Shown here: piece after piece, positions 1 through 8,907 of the stretch | Position numbering within the stretch: position 1 is the stretch's first letter | Layout of the letters: every line of letters begins with the position of its first letter | Assembly: GCF_020010905.1 (NCBI RefSeq) | Contig: NZ_JAGJBY010000001.1 | Location: 682,001-746,000 of the forward strand | Origin: Streptomyces acidiscabies | GTDB taxonomy: Bacteria; Actinomycetota; Actinomycetes; Streptomycetales; Streptomycetaceae | Direction of reading: 5' to 3' | DNA: 64,000 nt | Made by a program: the position numbers and the translations under genes | Notes under the pieces: model-generated | Databases searched by the model: none | The model's input: the letters and a program-made list of their open reading frames with translations, nothing else | What the model was told of the DNA's origin: nothing

Positions 1-1
1 C

Positions 2-1192
2 CTGGCTCTCGCGATCGGGGCCTTCGGCATCGGCACGACCGAGTTCGTGATCATGGGACTGCTCCCCGAGGTCGCCGCCGACTACGGGGTCTCCATCCCC
101 ACCGCGGGCTACCTCGTGACCGGCTACGCCCTCGGCGTGATGATCGGCGCCCCGCTGATGACCGCGCTCGGCACGAAGATCCCGCGCAAGCGGATGCTGA
201 TGCTGCTGATGGGGCTGTTCATCGTGGGCAACGTGCTGTCCGCCGTCGCCCCCGTCTTCTCCGTGATGCTCGTGGGGCGCGTCGTCGCCTCCCTCGCGCA
301 CGGCGCCTTCTTCGGTATCGGCGCGGTCGTCGCGGCCGATCTGGTCGCCCCGGACAAGAAGGCCGGCGCCATCGCGATGATGTTCACCGGCCTGACCGTC
401 GCCAACGTCGTCGGCGTACCCCTCGGCACGCTCGTCGGCCAGCACGTCAGCTGGCGCGTCACCTTCGCCCTCGTCGCCGTCCTGGGCGTGGTCGGCCTCG
501 CGGGGGTCGCGCGGCTCGTCCCCGACCTGCCCAGGCCGCAGGGGGTGCGGCTGCGGCACGAACTCGCCGTCTTCCGGAACACCCAGGTCCTGCTGGCCAT
601 GGCGATGACCGTCCTCGGCTTCGGCGGCGTCTTCGCGGCCATCACCTACGTCGCGCCGATGGCCACCCACGTCACCGGCTTCGCCGACGGCTCCGTTACC
701 TGGCTCCTGGTCCTCTTCGGCCTCGGCATGGTCGCGGGCAACCTCGTCGGCGGCCGGTACGCCGACCGCGCGCTCATGCCGATGCTGTACGTCTCGCTGG
801 GCGCCCTGGCGGTCGTCCTGGCCCTCTTCACCCTCACCGCCCACCACAAGGCGCTCGCGGCCGTCACGATCGCCCTGATCGGCGCGCTGGGCTTCGCGAC
901 CGTGCCGCCGCTCCAGAAGCGCGTTCTGGACCAGGCCCACGGTGCCCCGACGCTCGCCTCGGCCGTCAACATCGGCGCCTTCAACCTCGGCAACGCGCTC
1001 GCGGCCTGGCTCGGTGGCCTCGTCATCGACGCGGGCCACGGCTACACCTCGCCGAACTGGGTCGGCGCTGCCCTCGCCGGCTCCGCGCTTCTGCTCGCGG
1101 TCCTCTCGGCCGTGCTGGAACGCCGGGACACCGTCCCGAGCGCGGTGGTCGCCGGGGCGACGGGGCGTCAGGAGACCGCCGTCCACCACTGA
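2..1192 (+). CDS. MFS transporter (DHA1/AraJ-like), 5' end outside window
   Basis: The reading frame is open from base 2, so the true start lies upstream; 396 residues are visible. The protein is almost entirely hydrophobic helices and has the loop motif GRVVASLAHGAFF and the segment NVVGVPLGTLVGQ followed by SWR, as in the AraJ/arabinose-efflux branch of drug:H+ antiporters. It probably exports a small molecule across the cytoplasmic membrane with proton exchange; the substrate cannot be inferred. The hydrophilic C-terminal tail ends ETAVHH. The next gene is convergent, only 18 bases away. Family call is firm, substrate unknown. Confidence 0.88.
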   Translation: MALAIGAFGIGTTEFVIMGLLPEVAADYGVSIPTAGYLVTGYALGVMIGAPLMTALGTKIPRKRMLMLLMGLFIVGNVLSAVAPVFSVMLVGRVVASLAHGAFFGIGAVVAADLVAPDKKAGAIAMMFTGLTVANVVGVPLGTLVGQHVSWRVTFALVAVLGVVGLAGVARLVPDLPRPQGVRLRHELAVFRNTQVLLAMAMTVLGFGGVFAAITYVAPMATHVTGFADGSVTWLLVLFGLGMVAGNLVGGRYADRALMPMLYVSLGALAVVLALFTLTAHHKALAAVTIALIGALGFATVPPLQKRVLDQAHGAPTLASAVNIGAFNLGNALAAWLGGLVIDAGHGYTSPNWVGAALAGSALLLAVLSAVLERRDTVPSAVVAGATGRQETAVHH

Positions 1193-1210
1193 ACGCACCG
1201 CATCGACGTA

Positions 1211-2077
1211 TCAGCCCGCCGCCACCGTCAGCGGAGCGAACCGTCTGGTCCAGTCGCCGGGAAGGCCCGGGATGCCGTACGTCATCACGGCGTTGAAGAA
1301 GACCCCCTCAAGGCCCTGCTCCTTCAGCCAGCCCAGCAACTCCTCGTGCCGTACGTCGATGTCCGTGCGCAGCGGGCGGTCCGTGTTGGCCGCGAGGGAG
1401 GCGACGAGGGACTTGGCGGTCTCCGTGTCGCGGGCGACGAGCGGGCCCACGACATGGGTGTCCATGTTGGGCCAGACGGCCGCGTACCCCACGATCCGGC
1501 CGTCGGTCACCGCGACCCTCAACTGGTCGGCGAACGCGGGCAGTCGGGCGATCATGCGGGTCCGGTCGGCGCCGAACACCTCCTCGTCCAGCCGCAGGAT
1601 CTCCGTGAGGTCCTCGGCCGTCGCCGCCCTGGTGGCCACCGAAGGGGCCGGCCCCGACGGGGTGAAACGGCCGACCAGCATCTCGGCCCGGCCGGTCGTC
1701 TTGAAGCCCAGCTCCTCGTACAACGGGCGGCCGTTCGGCGTCGCGTGCAGGGTCAGCGGGGTGGGGCCGTGCTCCGCGACCACATGCCGCATCAGCCTGC
1801 GGCCGACGCCCCGACGGGCATGCCGTTCAGCGACCAGCACCATGCCGATCGCCGCGAGTTCGGGGTGCTCCTGAGGGCCGTACTCGGTCACGACGCACGC
1901 GGCGATCAGGCCGCCGGTGGGGTCGTCGATGCCGTAGCCCTTCCCGGCGGTGAGGAGGAGGCCCCACTTGTGCTCCTCGCGTGGCCACCCCCGGTCCTCG
2001 GACAAGTCCGCGCACGCGAGGAGGTCGCTGCGCGTCAGGCGGCGGATGGGGAGAGCTGTGGGGGAAGGAGTCGACAC
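1211..2077 (-). CDS. GNAT family N-acetyltransferase, two GNAT domains
   Basis: A 288-residue protein if it starts at the GTG at 2077 (MSTPSPTALPIRRLT...). The first half is a standard GNAT domain with the acetyl-CoA loop ARRGVGRRLMRH near residues 100-111. The second half, from about RAATAEDLTEILRL, is a second, more diverged GNAT-like domain. Tandem GNAT proteins usually acetylate small amines or antibiotics; the substrate is unknown. No clear Shine-Dalgarno precedes either the GTG at 2077 or an ATG at 2149. I chose the GTG because family similarity begins only a few residues later. Confidence 0.78.
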   Translation of the reverse strand: MSTPSPTALPIRRLTRSDLLACADLSEDRGWPREEHKWGLLLTAGKGYGIDDPTGGLIAACVVTEYGPQEHPELAAIGMVLVAERHARRGVGRRLMRHVVAEHGPTPLTLHATPNGRPLYEELGFKTTGRAEMLVGRFTPSGPAPSVATRAATAEDLTEILRLDEEVFGADRTRMIARLPAFADQLRVAVTDGRIVGYAAVWPNMDTHVVGPLVARDTETAKSLVASLAANTDRPLRTDIDVRHEELLGWLKEQGLEGVFFNAVMTYGIPGLPGDWTRRFAPLTVAAG

Positions 2078-2189
2078 GCAGGTCAGGCTGTCCGACCGGT
2101 GGGTCCGGCGTCCACCTCTTTCCCCGGAGACATACGCGGTTTTGGCCATGCCGGGGGAACATGCCCGGCGATCAGGGGGGAGGCTTCAT

Positions 2190-2203
2190 GTTTCACGTGA
2201 AAC
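2190..2203. other. parS site (exact), pair 1 left
   Basis: Exact palindrome GTTTCACGTGAAAC, the known Streptomyces ParB-binding centromere site. Its partner starts 31 bases further on. Confidence 0.93.
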
Positions 2204-2220
2204 CGGCAAACGAAGAGGAC

Positions 2221-2234
2221 GTTTCACGTGAAAC
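2221..2234. other. parS site (exact), pair 1 right
   Basis: Exact GTTTCACGTGAAAC, intergenic, upstream of the globin-reductase gene. Confidence 0.93.
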
Positions 2235-2644
2235 ATCGGTGGGTGAAGGGCCGCAGGTCGGCGGAATCGCGTTGCAGGCGGAGGGAGGGATCTGGGGGAT
2301 GTCTACGAATTGGTGTGCCGCGCCCGGTAGTTGAGCGAAACGGTGAATCGCCCCTGGGTAAGACCCCGGTGAGGGGAAGGCGGGGCTTGTGTGGTCAACT
2401 GCGGCCGGTATGGTCGACTCCGATTGCGACTGAGACGAGGCGACGCAGCCTAACGGGACGGAGAGATCGAGGACCCGCATTCGCGGTGATACGGCCAGGG
2501 CATCCGGGTGGGGGTGGGATGCTGCCCTGTGGGCGAAGCGGCTGCGGAACCGAACAGGTGGGCATAGCCGTTCGCAGGGGGAGCAGGCACTTCCCGAGGC
2601 AGGGAGTGCAGACCGACCGAAAGATGTTCGAGGCGAGGCACACC

Positions 2645-5125
2645 ATGGACGCTCCGGCCACCACGTCGGCCGACAACGGCACGTCCGGCGGCGGAGACGG
2701 CTGGTTCAAGCCGCGCAAGCAGCCGGCATCGGGCCCTGGCACGGAATCGCAGGGCTCCGAACAAGGCGCAGCCCTGCGGGGCACCGAACCGCAGGCCACG
2801 GAGGGCAGGCGCTTGGCGGGCCTCCGGCCGGTGGGGCGGGGGACGGCGAGTGCTGGTGCGGCGGGTTCTGGAGCAGCGGGTTTCGGTGGTGGTCTGCCGC
2901 AGGACGCGGGCCGTCCTGACAGCCACCATCCCGACACTGCTCACCCCGATACCGCCCGCCCCGACTTCGGCGCCCGAATAACCGCGCCGCCCGCCCCGGT
3001 ACCGTCCGACCCCGGGACCACTGTCCTCCCCAAGCTCATACCGGCGCCCGCGACAGCGGTACCTCCACTGGTGTCCACGTCCCGGCCCTCCACCGACACG
3101 TTCGCCGTCCCGGAGTCCCTCCAGGTACCGGCCCAGCGCACGGCGCCGAGCGAACCACTGCCCGCCGAAGCCGCCCACGTGACAGCGCCGCCCGAGGAAC
3201 AGCACAGGGCTGAGGGGCAGCACCTGGCCGAGGAACAGCACCGGGTTGAGGGGCAACACCGAACCGGGGACCAGCACCGCGCCGAGAACCCGCTGGCGGC
3301 ACCGCACCCCGAGCCCGGGTCCTTCCGGCAGTTCGCCGAAGAGGGGCCCCGGACCGAGGCCGAGCCCGACTCCGACCTCGACGCTGACCCGGAGTTCTTC
3401 CGGCCGTTCATCCAGGAACCGCCGCGCCCCGAAGCCGAGTCGGCTCCCGAGCACTCCCGCCCGTTGCCGCACGAGGCGCCCCGCCCCGAGCCCGGCCCGG
3501 AGGCGGCCCAGCCGTTCCTTCACGAGGCCGCCCGCCCCGAGTCCGGCTCCGCCCAGCTGTTCCCCCACGGAACAACCCGGCCCGGGTCCGACTCGGGCCC
3601 CGAAGCCGCCCGGCTGTTGCCGCACGAGGCCGCCCGCCCCGAGCCCGGCCCCGAAGCCCCCCAGCCCTTCCCCCACGAGGGAACCCGTCCCGAGCCCGAC
3701 TCCGCCCCAGAGACCCCCCAGCCGTTCTCTTACGAGGCGCCCCGTCCCGAGTCCGGCCCCGAGGCTGCTCACCCGCTGCCCCCCAAGGCACCGCAGGCCG
3801 AGGCTGAACCCCTCCAGGCGTACACCCCGGACGCCCCCGAACCCGCCCCCGAGCCCTCCGGCTCGTTCGTGCCCGATGCCTTTCGGCCCGCCGTTGGCTT
3901 CTCCCGGGCCTCCGCCCCGGACGTCCTTCAGGACGAGTCCCTGGAAGCCGCCCCGGAGCCGTTCCGGGCGTTTGGGGCCGGGAGTCTGGAGGGGGCGGAA
4001 CCCGCTCCCGAGGGGTCGCCTGATGCCGTGCTCGTGCGGCGGACCATGGCCGCCATCGGGGAGGTTTCCGACAAGGTCACCTCGTACTTCTACGCGCTCC
4101 TGTTCGTCAGGCATCCCGACCTGCGTCCGCTGTTCCCGCCCGCCATGGACGCCCAGCGGGACCGGCTGCTCAAGGCGCTGCTGACGGCCGCCGAGCACGT
4201 CGACAACACGCCGGTGCTCGTGGAGTACCTCCAGAACCTCGGCCGGGGCCACCGCAAGTACGGCACGCGCGCCGAGCACTACCCGGCGGTCGGGGAGTGC
4301 CTGATCGGGGCGCTCGCCAAGTACGCCCAGTCCGTGTGGAACCCGGAGACGGAGGCGGCCTGGGTACGGACGTACACGACGATCTCCCAGGTGATGATCG
4401 ACGCGGCGGCCGTCGACGAGCTGCGCGCCCCGCCCTGGTGGCAGGCGGAAGTCGTCTCGCACGAGCTACGGACGCAGGACATCGCGGTCATCACGGTCCG
4501 GCCCAACCAGCCGTACCCGTTCCTCGCCGGGCAGTACGCGAGCCTGGAGACCCCCTGGTGGCCGAGGATCTGGCGGCACTACTCCTTCGCCTCGGCCCCC
4601 CGCTCCGACGGCCTGCTCTCGTTCCACGTGAAGGCCGTCCCCGCCGGCTGGGTCTCCAACGCGCTGGTGCACCGCGCACACCCCGGCGACGTGATCCGGC
4701 TGGGCCCGCCCGCCGGGACGATGACGGTCGACCACACCCGTGACAGCGGCCTGCTCTGCCTCGGCGGCGGCACCGGCATCGCCCCGATCAAGGCCCTGGT
4801 CGAGGACGTCGCGGAACACGGCACCCGGCGCCGGATGGAGGTCTTCTACGGCGCCCGCACCGACCACGACCTCTACGACATCGACACGATGCTGAGGCTC
4901 CAGCAGTCCCACTCCTGGCTGGAGGTCCGCCCGGTGGTCGACAAGCACGGCCTGCTCCAACTCCCGGACGCCATCCGCACGTTCGGCCCCTGGGACGAGT
5001 ACGACGCGTACCTTTCGGGCCCGGTCGGCATGATCCGCAGCGGCGTGGACGCACTGCGCGGCGCGGGCATCCCGAAGGAGCGGATACGGCACGACTCCGT
5101 CGCGGAACTGGTCGCCGCCGGGTAG
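2645..5125 (+). CDS. Flavohaemoglobin-like globin/FAD/NAD(P)H reductase with long disordered N-terminus
   Basis: 826 residues from the ATG at 2645, which follows a GGCGAGG-type site. Residues 1 to about 460 are low complexity: six-residue repeats around EQHRAE (about 186-216), then about seven copies of a 17-19 residue unit of the form HEAxRPEPGPEAxQPFP (about 258-382). A globin domain follows (about 461-596) with candidate proximal His536 in GRGHRKYG. The C-terminal reductase has the FAD motif RHYSFAS (about 644) and the NAD(P)H motif GGGTGIAPIKAL (about 706). Flavohaemoglobins dioxygenate nitric oxide to nitrate using NAD(P)H; the role here is inferred from that family. Typical members have about 400 residues, so the extension doubles the size. 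An upstream ATG at 2624 is possible. Confidence 0.88.
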   Translation: MDAPATTSADNGTSGGGDGWFKPRKQPASGPGTESQGSEQGAALRGTEPQATEGRRLAGLRPVGRGTASAGAAGSGAAGFGGGLPQDAGRPDSHHPDTAHPDTARPDFGARITAPPAPVPSDPGTTVLPKLIPAPATAVPPLVSTSRPSTDTFAVPESLQVPAQRTAPSEPLPAEAAHVTAPPEEQHRAEGQHLAEEQHRVEGQHRTGDQHRAENPLAAPHPEPGSFRQFAEEGPRTEAEPDSDLDADPEFFRPFIQEPPRPEAESAPEHSRPLPHEAPRPEPGPEAAQPFLHEAARPESGSAQLFPHGTTRPGSDSGPEAARLLPHEAARPEPGPEAPQPFPHEGTRPEPDSAPETPQPFSYEAPRPESGPEAAHPLPPKAPQAEAEPLQAYTPDAPEPAPEPSGSFVPDAFRPAVGFSRASAPDVLQDESLEAAPEPFRAFGAGSLEGAEPAPEGSPDAVLVRRTMAAIGEVSDKVTSYFYALLFVRHPDLRPLFPPAMDAQRDRLLKALLTAAEHVDNTPVLVEYLQNLGRGHRKYGTRAEHYPAVGECLIGALAKYAQSVWNPETEAAWVRTYTTISQVMIDAAAVDELRAPPWWQAEVVSHELRTQDIAVITVRPNQPYPFLAGQYASLETPWWPRIWRHYSFASAPRSDGLLSFHVKAVPAGWVSNALVHRAHPGDVIRLGPPAGTMTVDHTRDSGLLCLGGGTGIAPIKALVEDVAEHGTRRRMEVFYGARTDHDLYDIDTMLRLQQSHSWLEVRPVVDKHGLLQLPDAIRTFGPWDEYDAYLSGPVGMIRSGVDALRGAGIPKERIRHDSVAELVAAG

Positions 5126-5128
5126 GGG

Positions 5129-5611
5129 TCAGCCGAGATCGGGGGCGTGCATCGCGCGCACGCCCTCGATGTTGCCGTCCAGATAGTGCCGCAGCGACAG
5201 CGGGACGAGGTGGACGGAGGCGATCCCGACGCGGGTGAAGGGCACCCGGACGATCTCGTAGTCGCCGATCGGTTCGTCGACCTCGGGGCCATGGCGCAGA
5301 CCGGGGTCCATGGACTCCAGATGGCAGACGAAGAAGTGCTGCACCTTCACGCCGGTCGCGCCGCCGTCCTCGCCGATGTGCTCGACGGTGTCGACGAAAC
5401 AGGGGACCACATCAGCGATCTTGGCGCCGAGTTCCTCGTACACCTCACGGTGCAGGGCGTCCACGACGGTCTCGTCCTCGGGCTCGACACCCCCGCCGGG
5501 GGTGACCCAGTAGGGATCGAGGCCGGGTTTGGTGCGCTTGATCAGGATCAGGTCGTCACCGTCCAGCAGAACGGCGCGTGCGGTGCGTTTGACCACGGGT
5601 CGGACGGTCAT
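5129..5611 (-). CDS. Nudix hydrolase
   Basis: 160 residues from the ATG at 5611. A complete Nudix box lies near residues 42-65: G, five residues, E, seven residues, then REVYEELGA, preceded by WVTPGG. Such enzymes hydrolyse nucleoside diphosphates linked to another group and need Mg2+; the substrate is unknown. The frame stays open to an ATG at 5722, but that start would run through both parS sites and overlap the LysR gene, so the internal ATG is preferred. No Shine-Dalgarno is seen, so the message may be leaderless. Confidence 0.85.
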   Translation of the reverse strand: MTVRPVVKRTARAVLLDGDDLILIKRTKPGLDPYWVTPGGGVEPEDETVVDALHREVYEELGAKIADVVPCFVDTVEHIGEDGGATGVKVQHFFVCHLESMDPGLRHGPEVDEPIGDYEIVRVPFTRVGIASVHLVPLSLRHYLDGNIEGVRAMHAPDLG

Positions 5612-5632
5612 GGGAGGAATGTGGCCCGCTTG

Positions 5633-5646
5633 GTTCCACGTGAAAC
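5633..5646. other. parS-like site (one mismatch), pair 2 left
   Basis: GTTCCACGTGAAAC, one base from consensus, in the gap between the LysR and Nudix genes. Confidence 0.75.
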
Positions 5647-5669
5647 ATCGCACCCCGGGGTCGGTCTCG

Positions 5670-5683
5670 GTTTCACGTGAAAC
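5670..5683. other. parS site (exact), pair 2 right
   Basis: Exact GTTTCACGTGAAAC, ending one base before the LysR stop codon; 37 bases from its partner. Confidence 0.93.
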
Positions 5684-5684
5684 A

Positions 5685-6626
5685 TCATCGCCACGCCGCT
5701 GCCGCCCGCAGCAACCGTTCATGCGCCCGGGCTATGTGCGGCATCGCCAGCGTCCCCGTCCGCACCACGAGGAAGTACGTCCGCAGCGGCGGCACCGCCG
5801 GTTCGTGCAGCGCCACGACGTCCCCCCGCTCCAGGGCCGCCGCGCAGAGATACCGGGGCAGCACAGCGAGCCCCGCCCCCGCGACCGCGCACGCGAGGAC
5901 CGCGCGGAGGTCGGGGACGATCACCGTGCCGGAGGCGGCGGGGAGGGAGTCGAAGACGGAGGCCCAGTACCGGGCGACGAGGGGCAACGACTCGTGGACC
6001 TCGACGACGGGGAGGTTCTCCAGGAGGCCGGCACTCGCGCGACGAGTCCGCCCAGGGTCGATCCGCCCGCCGTCCATCCACCCACCGCCCACACCGAGCC
6101 GCTCCGCCCACTCCGGCCCGGCGACCAGCACATGCTCCTCGTCGCACAGCGGCGTCGCCGTCAGCAGCGGCCCCCGTGGGCGCGCCGTGCTGATCGCCAG
6201 GTCGTGACGGCCCGCCGCGAGGCCCTCCAGGACCTCTTCCGCGGTGCCGAAGGAGGCGCGCAGGGCGAGGCCCTGGCCGTCCTCGCCGGTGAGTTCCGTG
6301 AGCGCGGGCAGGGCCTGTCCGGCGGTGAACTCGGGCGGTCCGGCGAGGTGCAGGGTCCGCAGCGAGGAGGCCTCGTCGAGGCCGGTCTCGGCGATCTCCA
6401 CGAGCGCGTCGAGGTGCGGCGCCGCCTTGTGGGCGAGTTCGTCGCCGATCGTCGTCGGGGTGACGCCCCGGGCCTGGCGCAGGAACAGCGGGCGGCCGAC
6501 CTGCCGCTCCAGGGTGCGGATCTGCGAGGTGACGGCGGGCTGGGAGAGGCCGAGCAGCGCGGCGGCGCGGGTGAAGGAGCCGGCCCGGTGCACGGTCACG
6601 AAGGTGCGCAGCAAGGCCAGATCCAC
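5685..6626 (-). CDS. LysR family transcriptional regulator
   Basis: 313 residues from the GTG at 6626, which has GGAAGGGGG about 8 bases upstream. The N-terminal winged helix-turn-helix is typical (LLRTFVTVHRAGSFTRAAAL, then LSQPAVTSQIRTLE and RPLFLRQARGVTPT). A periplasmic-binding-protein-like effector domain follows from about residue 90. LysR proteins usually control themselves and a neighbouring gene; here the cystathionine lyase-like gene lies upstream in the same direction. The effector is unknown. Confidence 0.88.
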   Translation of the reverse strand: MDLALLRTFVTVHRAGSFTRAAALLGLSQPAVTSQIRTLERQVGRPLFLRQARGVTPTTIGDELAHKAAPHLDALVEIAETGLDEASSLRTLHLAGPPEFTAGQALPALTELTGEDGQGLALRASFGTAEEVLEGLAAGRHDLAISTARPRGPLLTATPLCDEEHVLVAGPEWAERLGVGGGWMDGGRIDPGRTRRASAGLLENLPVVEVHESLPLVARYWASVFDSLPAASGTVIVPDLRAVLACAVAGAGLAVLPRYLCAAALERGDVVALHEPAVPPLRTYFLVVRTGTLAMPHIARAHERLLRAAAAWR

Positions 6627-6770
6627 GGCCCGCCCCCTTCCGGCACCTCGCCCGGCCCCGACGAGGGGCCAACGATAAATATGCCGATAGGTCCCTGCCG
6701 CTACTGTGATTGGACATTGACATTGAGTCAACTAGCCTGGTTGGCGCGGTTCTTGACGCACGGAACCGAG

Positions 6771-6809
6771 GGGCGGTCCGAACCACGAGGGGGGAGGCTC
6801 GGACCGCCC
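6771..6809 (-). terminator. Hairpin after the lyase-ptpA operon
   Basis: A perfect 11-bp stem (GGGCGGTCCGA and its complement at 6799-6809) with a 17-base loop, 30 bases beyond the stop codon of the minus-strand lyase gene. There is no U-tract, as is usual in Streptomyces. Confidence 0.6.
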
Positions 6810-6838
6810 GCAGCGCAGGCCAGGGCCGCGCAGGGCTC

Positions 6839-7972
6839 TCAGCCCGCAGACTCCGCCAGCGCCCGCAGCACATCCGCGACCAGATCCTCGGTGTCCTCGG
6901 TGCCGACGGAGAGCCGTACGAAGCCCTCCGGGACCGCGTCGCCGCCCCAGCGGCCCCGGCGTTCGGCGGTGGAGCGCACCCCGCCGAAGCTCGTCGCGTC
7001 GTCCACGAGCCGCAGGGACTCCAGGAAGCGTTCCGCGTGCGCGCGGGAGGCGAGGGTGAACGACACGACGCAGCCGTAGCGGCGCATCTGCCGGGCGGCG
7101 ACCTCGTGCGAGGGGTCCTCGGGCAGCCCCGGATAGCGCAGCGCGACCACCTCGGGCCGGTCCTTCAGCGCGCGGGCGACGGCCAGCGCGGTCGCGCTCT
7201 GCCGGTCCACCCGCAGGGAGAGCGTCGCGAGCGAGCGGTGCCCGAGCCACGCCTCCATCGGCCCCGGGATCGCGCCGACGATCTTGCGCCAGCGCCGTAC
7301 GGCCGCCATGGCCTCCCCCGCGCGGCCCGTGACGTACCCGAGGAGCACGTCACCGTGCCCGCTGAGCTGCTTCGTGCCGCTCGCCACGGAGAAGTCGGCG
7401 CCCAGGTCCAGCGGGCGCTGGCCGAGGGGCGTGGCGAGGGTGTTGTCGACGGCGACCAGGGCGCCGCGCGCGTGTGCCGCCTCGGCGAGCCGCCGGACGT
7501 CGCACACGTCCAGCTCCGGGTTGGACGGCGTCTCGATCCACAGCAGCCGGGCGCCGTCCAGCACCGCGAGCTGCGCGTCCCCGCCGGTCGGCGCGGTGCG
7601 CACCTCGATGCCGTACGCCTCCAACTGCGCGCGCACCAGAGGCAGCGCCTGGTAGCCGTCGTCCGGGAGGACGACCGTGTCGCCGGAGCGGAGCTGGGAG
7701 AAGAGGACGGCCGAGATCGCCGCCATCCCGGAGGCGAACGCGAGGGTCTCGACGCCGTCCTCCCCGGGCGCCTCCAGCTCGGCCACGGCACGCTCCAGGA
7801 GCGTCCAGGTGGGGTTCTCGTCCCGGCCGTAGGTGTACGGGCCGGTCGGCTCGCCGGGGAGGTGGTAGTGGGCGGCGAACACCGGGCCGGGCAGCGCGGG
7901 CTCGTACTTGACGGGCTCGGGCAGCCCGGCACGCACCGCGCGCGTACCCTCACCCATCCCTGTGTCGCTCAT
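6839..7972 (-). CDS. Cystathionine gamma-lyase / trans-sulfuration PLP enzyme
   Basis: 377 residues. The PLP lysine is in SGTKQLSGHGDVLLGY, with LLWIETPSNPELDVCD and VDNTLATPLGQRPLDLGAD upstream; these are signatures of the Cys/Met-metabolism PLP family. The enzyme probably cleaves cystathionine to cysteine, ammonia and 2-oxobutyrate, although gamma-synthase or methionine gamma-lyase activity cannot be excluded. Its ATG overlaps the end of ptpA upstream by 4 bases (7969-7972), so the two are co-transcribed and probably translationally coupled. Confidence 0.88.
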   Translation of the reverse strand: MSDTGMGEGTRAVRAGLPEPVKYEPALPGPVFAAHYHLPGEPTGPYTYGRDENPTWTLLERAVAELEAPGEDGVETLAFASGMAAISAVLFSQLRSGDTVVLPDDGYQALPLVRAQLEAYGIEVRTAPTGGDAQLAVLDGARLLWIETPSNPELDVCDVRRLAEAAHARGALVAVDNTLATPLGQRPLDLGADFSVASGTKQLSGHGDVLLGYVTGRAGEAMAAVRRWRKIVGAIPGPMEAWLGHRSLATLSLRVDRQSATALAVARALKDRPEVVALRYPGLPEDPSHEVAARQMRRYGCVVSFTLASRAHAERFLESLRLVDDATSFGGVRSTAERRGRWGGDAVPEGFVRLSVGTEDTEDLVADVLRALAESAG

Positions 7973-8463
7973 GTCGTCCGCCCCTCCAGGTCCTGCCGTA
8001 CGGCGGCGAGCAGGCCGTCGCTCGCCGCCTCCACCATCTCAAGGCACGCCGCGAAGCCCGCACGGCCCCCGTAGTAGGGGTCGGGGACGTCGAGGGCGGA
8101 CTCGGTCGCGGCGGGGTCGTACGAGCGCAGGAGCCGGACCTTGGCGGCGTCCTCGGGGGTCGGGGCGAGGCGGCGCAGGTCCTGGAGGTGGCCGGCGTCG
8201 AGGGCGATCACCAGATCGAGGTCCGCGAACCAGGCGCGCTCGAACCGGCGGGCCGTGTGCGCCGTGCCGTACCCGTGCTCCCGCAGGACCTCGACCGTGC
8301 GCGGGTCGGCGTCCTCGCCCTCGTGCCACGCGTCCGTACCGGCGCTGTCGACCTCGACGCTCCCCGACAGACCGGCGTCCGCCACGCGCGCGCGGAACAC
8401 CGATTCGGCCATCGGGGAACGGCAGATGTTGCCCGTGCAGACGAAGCAGACGCGATAGGTCAT
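7969..8463 (-). CDS. ptpA: Low-molecular-weight protein tyrosine phosphatase PtpA
   Basis: 164 residues. The catalytic P-loop is FVCTGNICRSPMAE near residues 8-21 (CX5RS), and the general-acid loop is DVPDPYYGG near residues 125-133. The enzyme dephosphorylates phosphotyrosine proteins in the cytoplasm. The S. coelicolor homologue PtpA is known to affect secondary metabolism. It is the first gene of a two-gene operon with the lyase and starts 7 bases after the end of the membrane gene upstream. Confidence 0.92.
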   Translation of the reverse strand: MTYRVCFVCTGNICRSPMAESVFRARVADAGLSGSVEVDSAGTDAWHEGEDADPRTVEVLREHGYGTAHTARRFERAWFADLDLVIALDAGHLQDLRRLAPTPEDAAKVRLLRSYDPAATESALDVPDPYYGGRAGFAACLEMVEAASDGLLAAVRQDLEGRTT

Positions 8464-8469
8464 CGGTGA

Positions 8470-8847
8470 TCAGTCGCCGTCGGGGAGGGCGAGGCTCAGC
8501 GCCCACGAGACGACGGAGATGATCAGACCGCCGAGCACGGCCGTCCAGAAGCCCTCCACGTGGAAGCTCAGGTCGAGCTTGTCGGCCAGCCACGACGTCA
8601 GCATCAGCATCAGCGCGTTGACGACCAGCGTGATCAGGCCGAGCGTGAGGATGAACAGCGGGAAGGTCAGCAGCTTCACGACCGGCTTGACCAGGAAGTT
8701 CACGAGCCCGAACAGCAGCGCGACGATCAGCAGGGTGCCGATCTTCTTGCCCGTGCTGTCACCGGTCAGGGTGATCTTGTCCAGCAGCCAGACGGCGACC
8801 GCCAGGGCGCCCGCGTTGGCGATCGTCTTGACTACGAAAATCTTCAT
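8470..8847 (-). CDS. Phage-holin-family-4 / YvlD-type membrane protein
   Basis: 125 residues from the ATG at 8847 (MKIFVVKTIANAGALAVAVW...). It has about four hydrophobic helices separated by short loops with VNFLVKPVVKLLTFPLFILT, the signature of the YvlD family of small actinobacterial and firmicute membrane proteins. The function is not known; despite the holin family name there are no phage genes nearby. It is divergent from the cupin gene across a 60-base gap. Confidence 0.82.
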   Translation of the reverse strand: MKIFVVKTIANAGALAVAVWLLDKITLTGDSTGKKIGTLLIVALLFGLVNFLVKPVVKLLTFPLFILTLGLITLVVNALMLMLTSWLADKLDLSFHVEGFWTAVLGGLIISVVSWALSLALPDGD

Positions 8848-8907
8848 GTGTCTGATCGTTCCAGAGAAGATCGACGGCCTGTACGGGCCACGAGCGGGAC
8901 GAGGGCG

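Larger units (their letters stand above)
2078..2644. other. Intergenic region with a parS pair and a possible promoter
   Basis: No gene is supported here. Two exact parS sites lie at 2190 and 2221. A possible sigma-70 type promoter facing the globin gene has TTGTGT at 2387-2392 and TATGGT at 2409-2414, 16 bases apart. The frame of the downstream gene stays open upstream of its chosen start, but that stretch has no good ribosome binding site. Confidence 0.4.

Noticed and set aside
2228..2644. Upstream extension of the globin-reductase frame back to 2228
   Set aside because: The extension overlaps a parS site and a probable promoter, has no ribosome site and shows Arg/Gly-rich shadow composition.
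3199..3790. Tandem DNA repeats as a CRISPR or minisatellite array
   Set aside because: The repeats are in frame, differ in sequence and encode Pro/Glu-rich protein repeats. There are no uniform spacers.
4621..4634. GTTCCACGTGAAGG inside the globin-reductase gene as a parS site
   Set aside because: Three mismatches from consensus, including the terminal AAC. It is explained by coding sequence and has no paired site.
8470..8847. Prophage holin
   Set aside because: The family name is misleading. There are no phage genes nearby and the gene sits in a conserved chromosomal setting.
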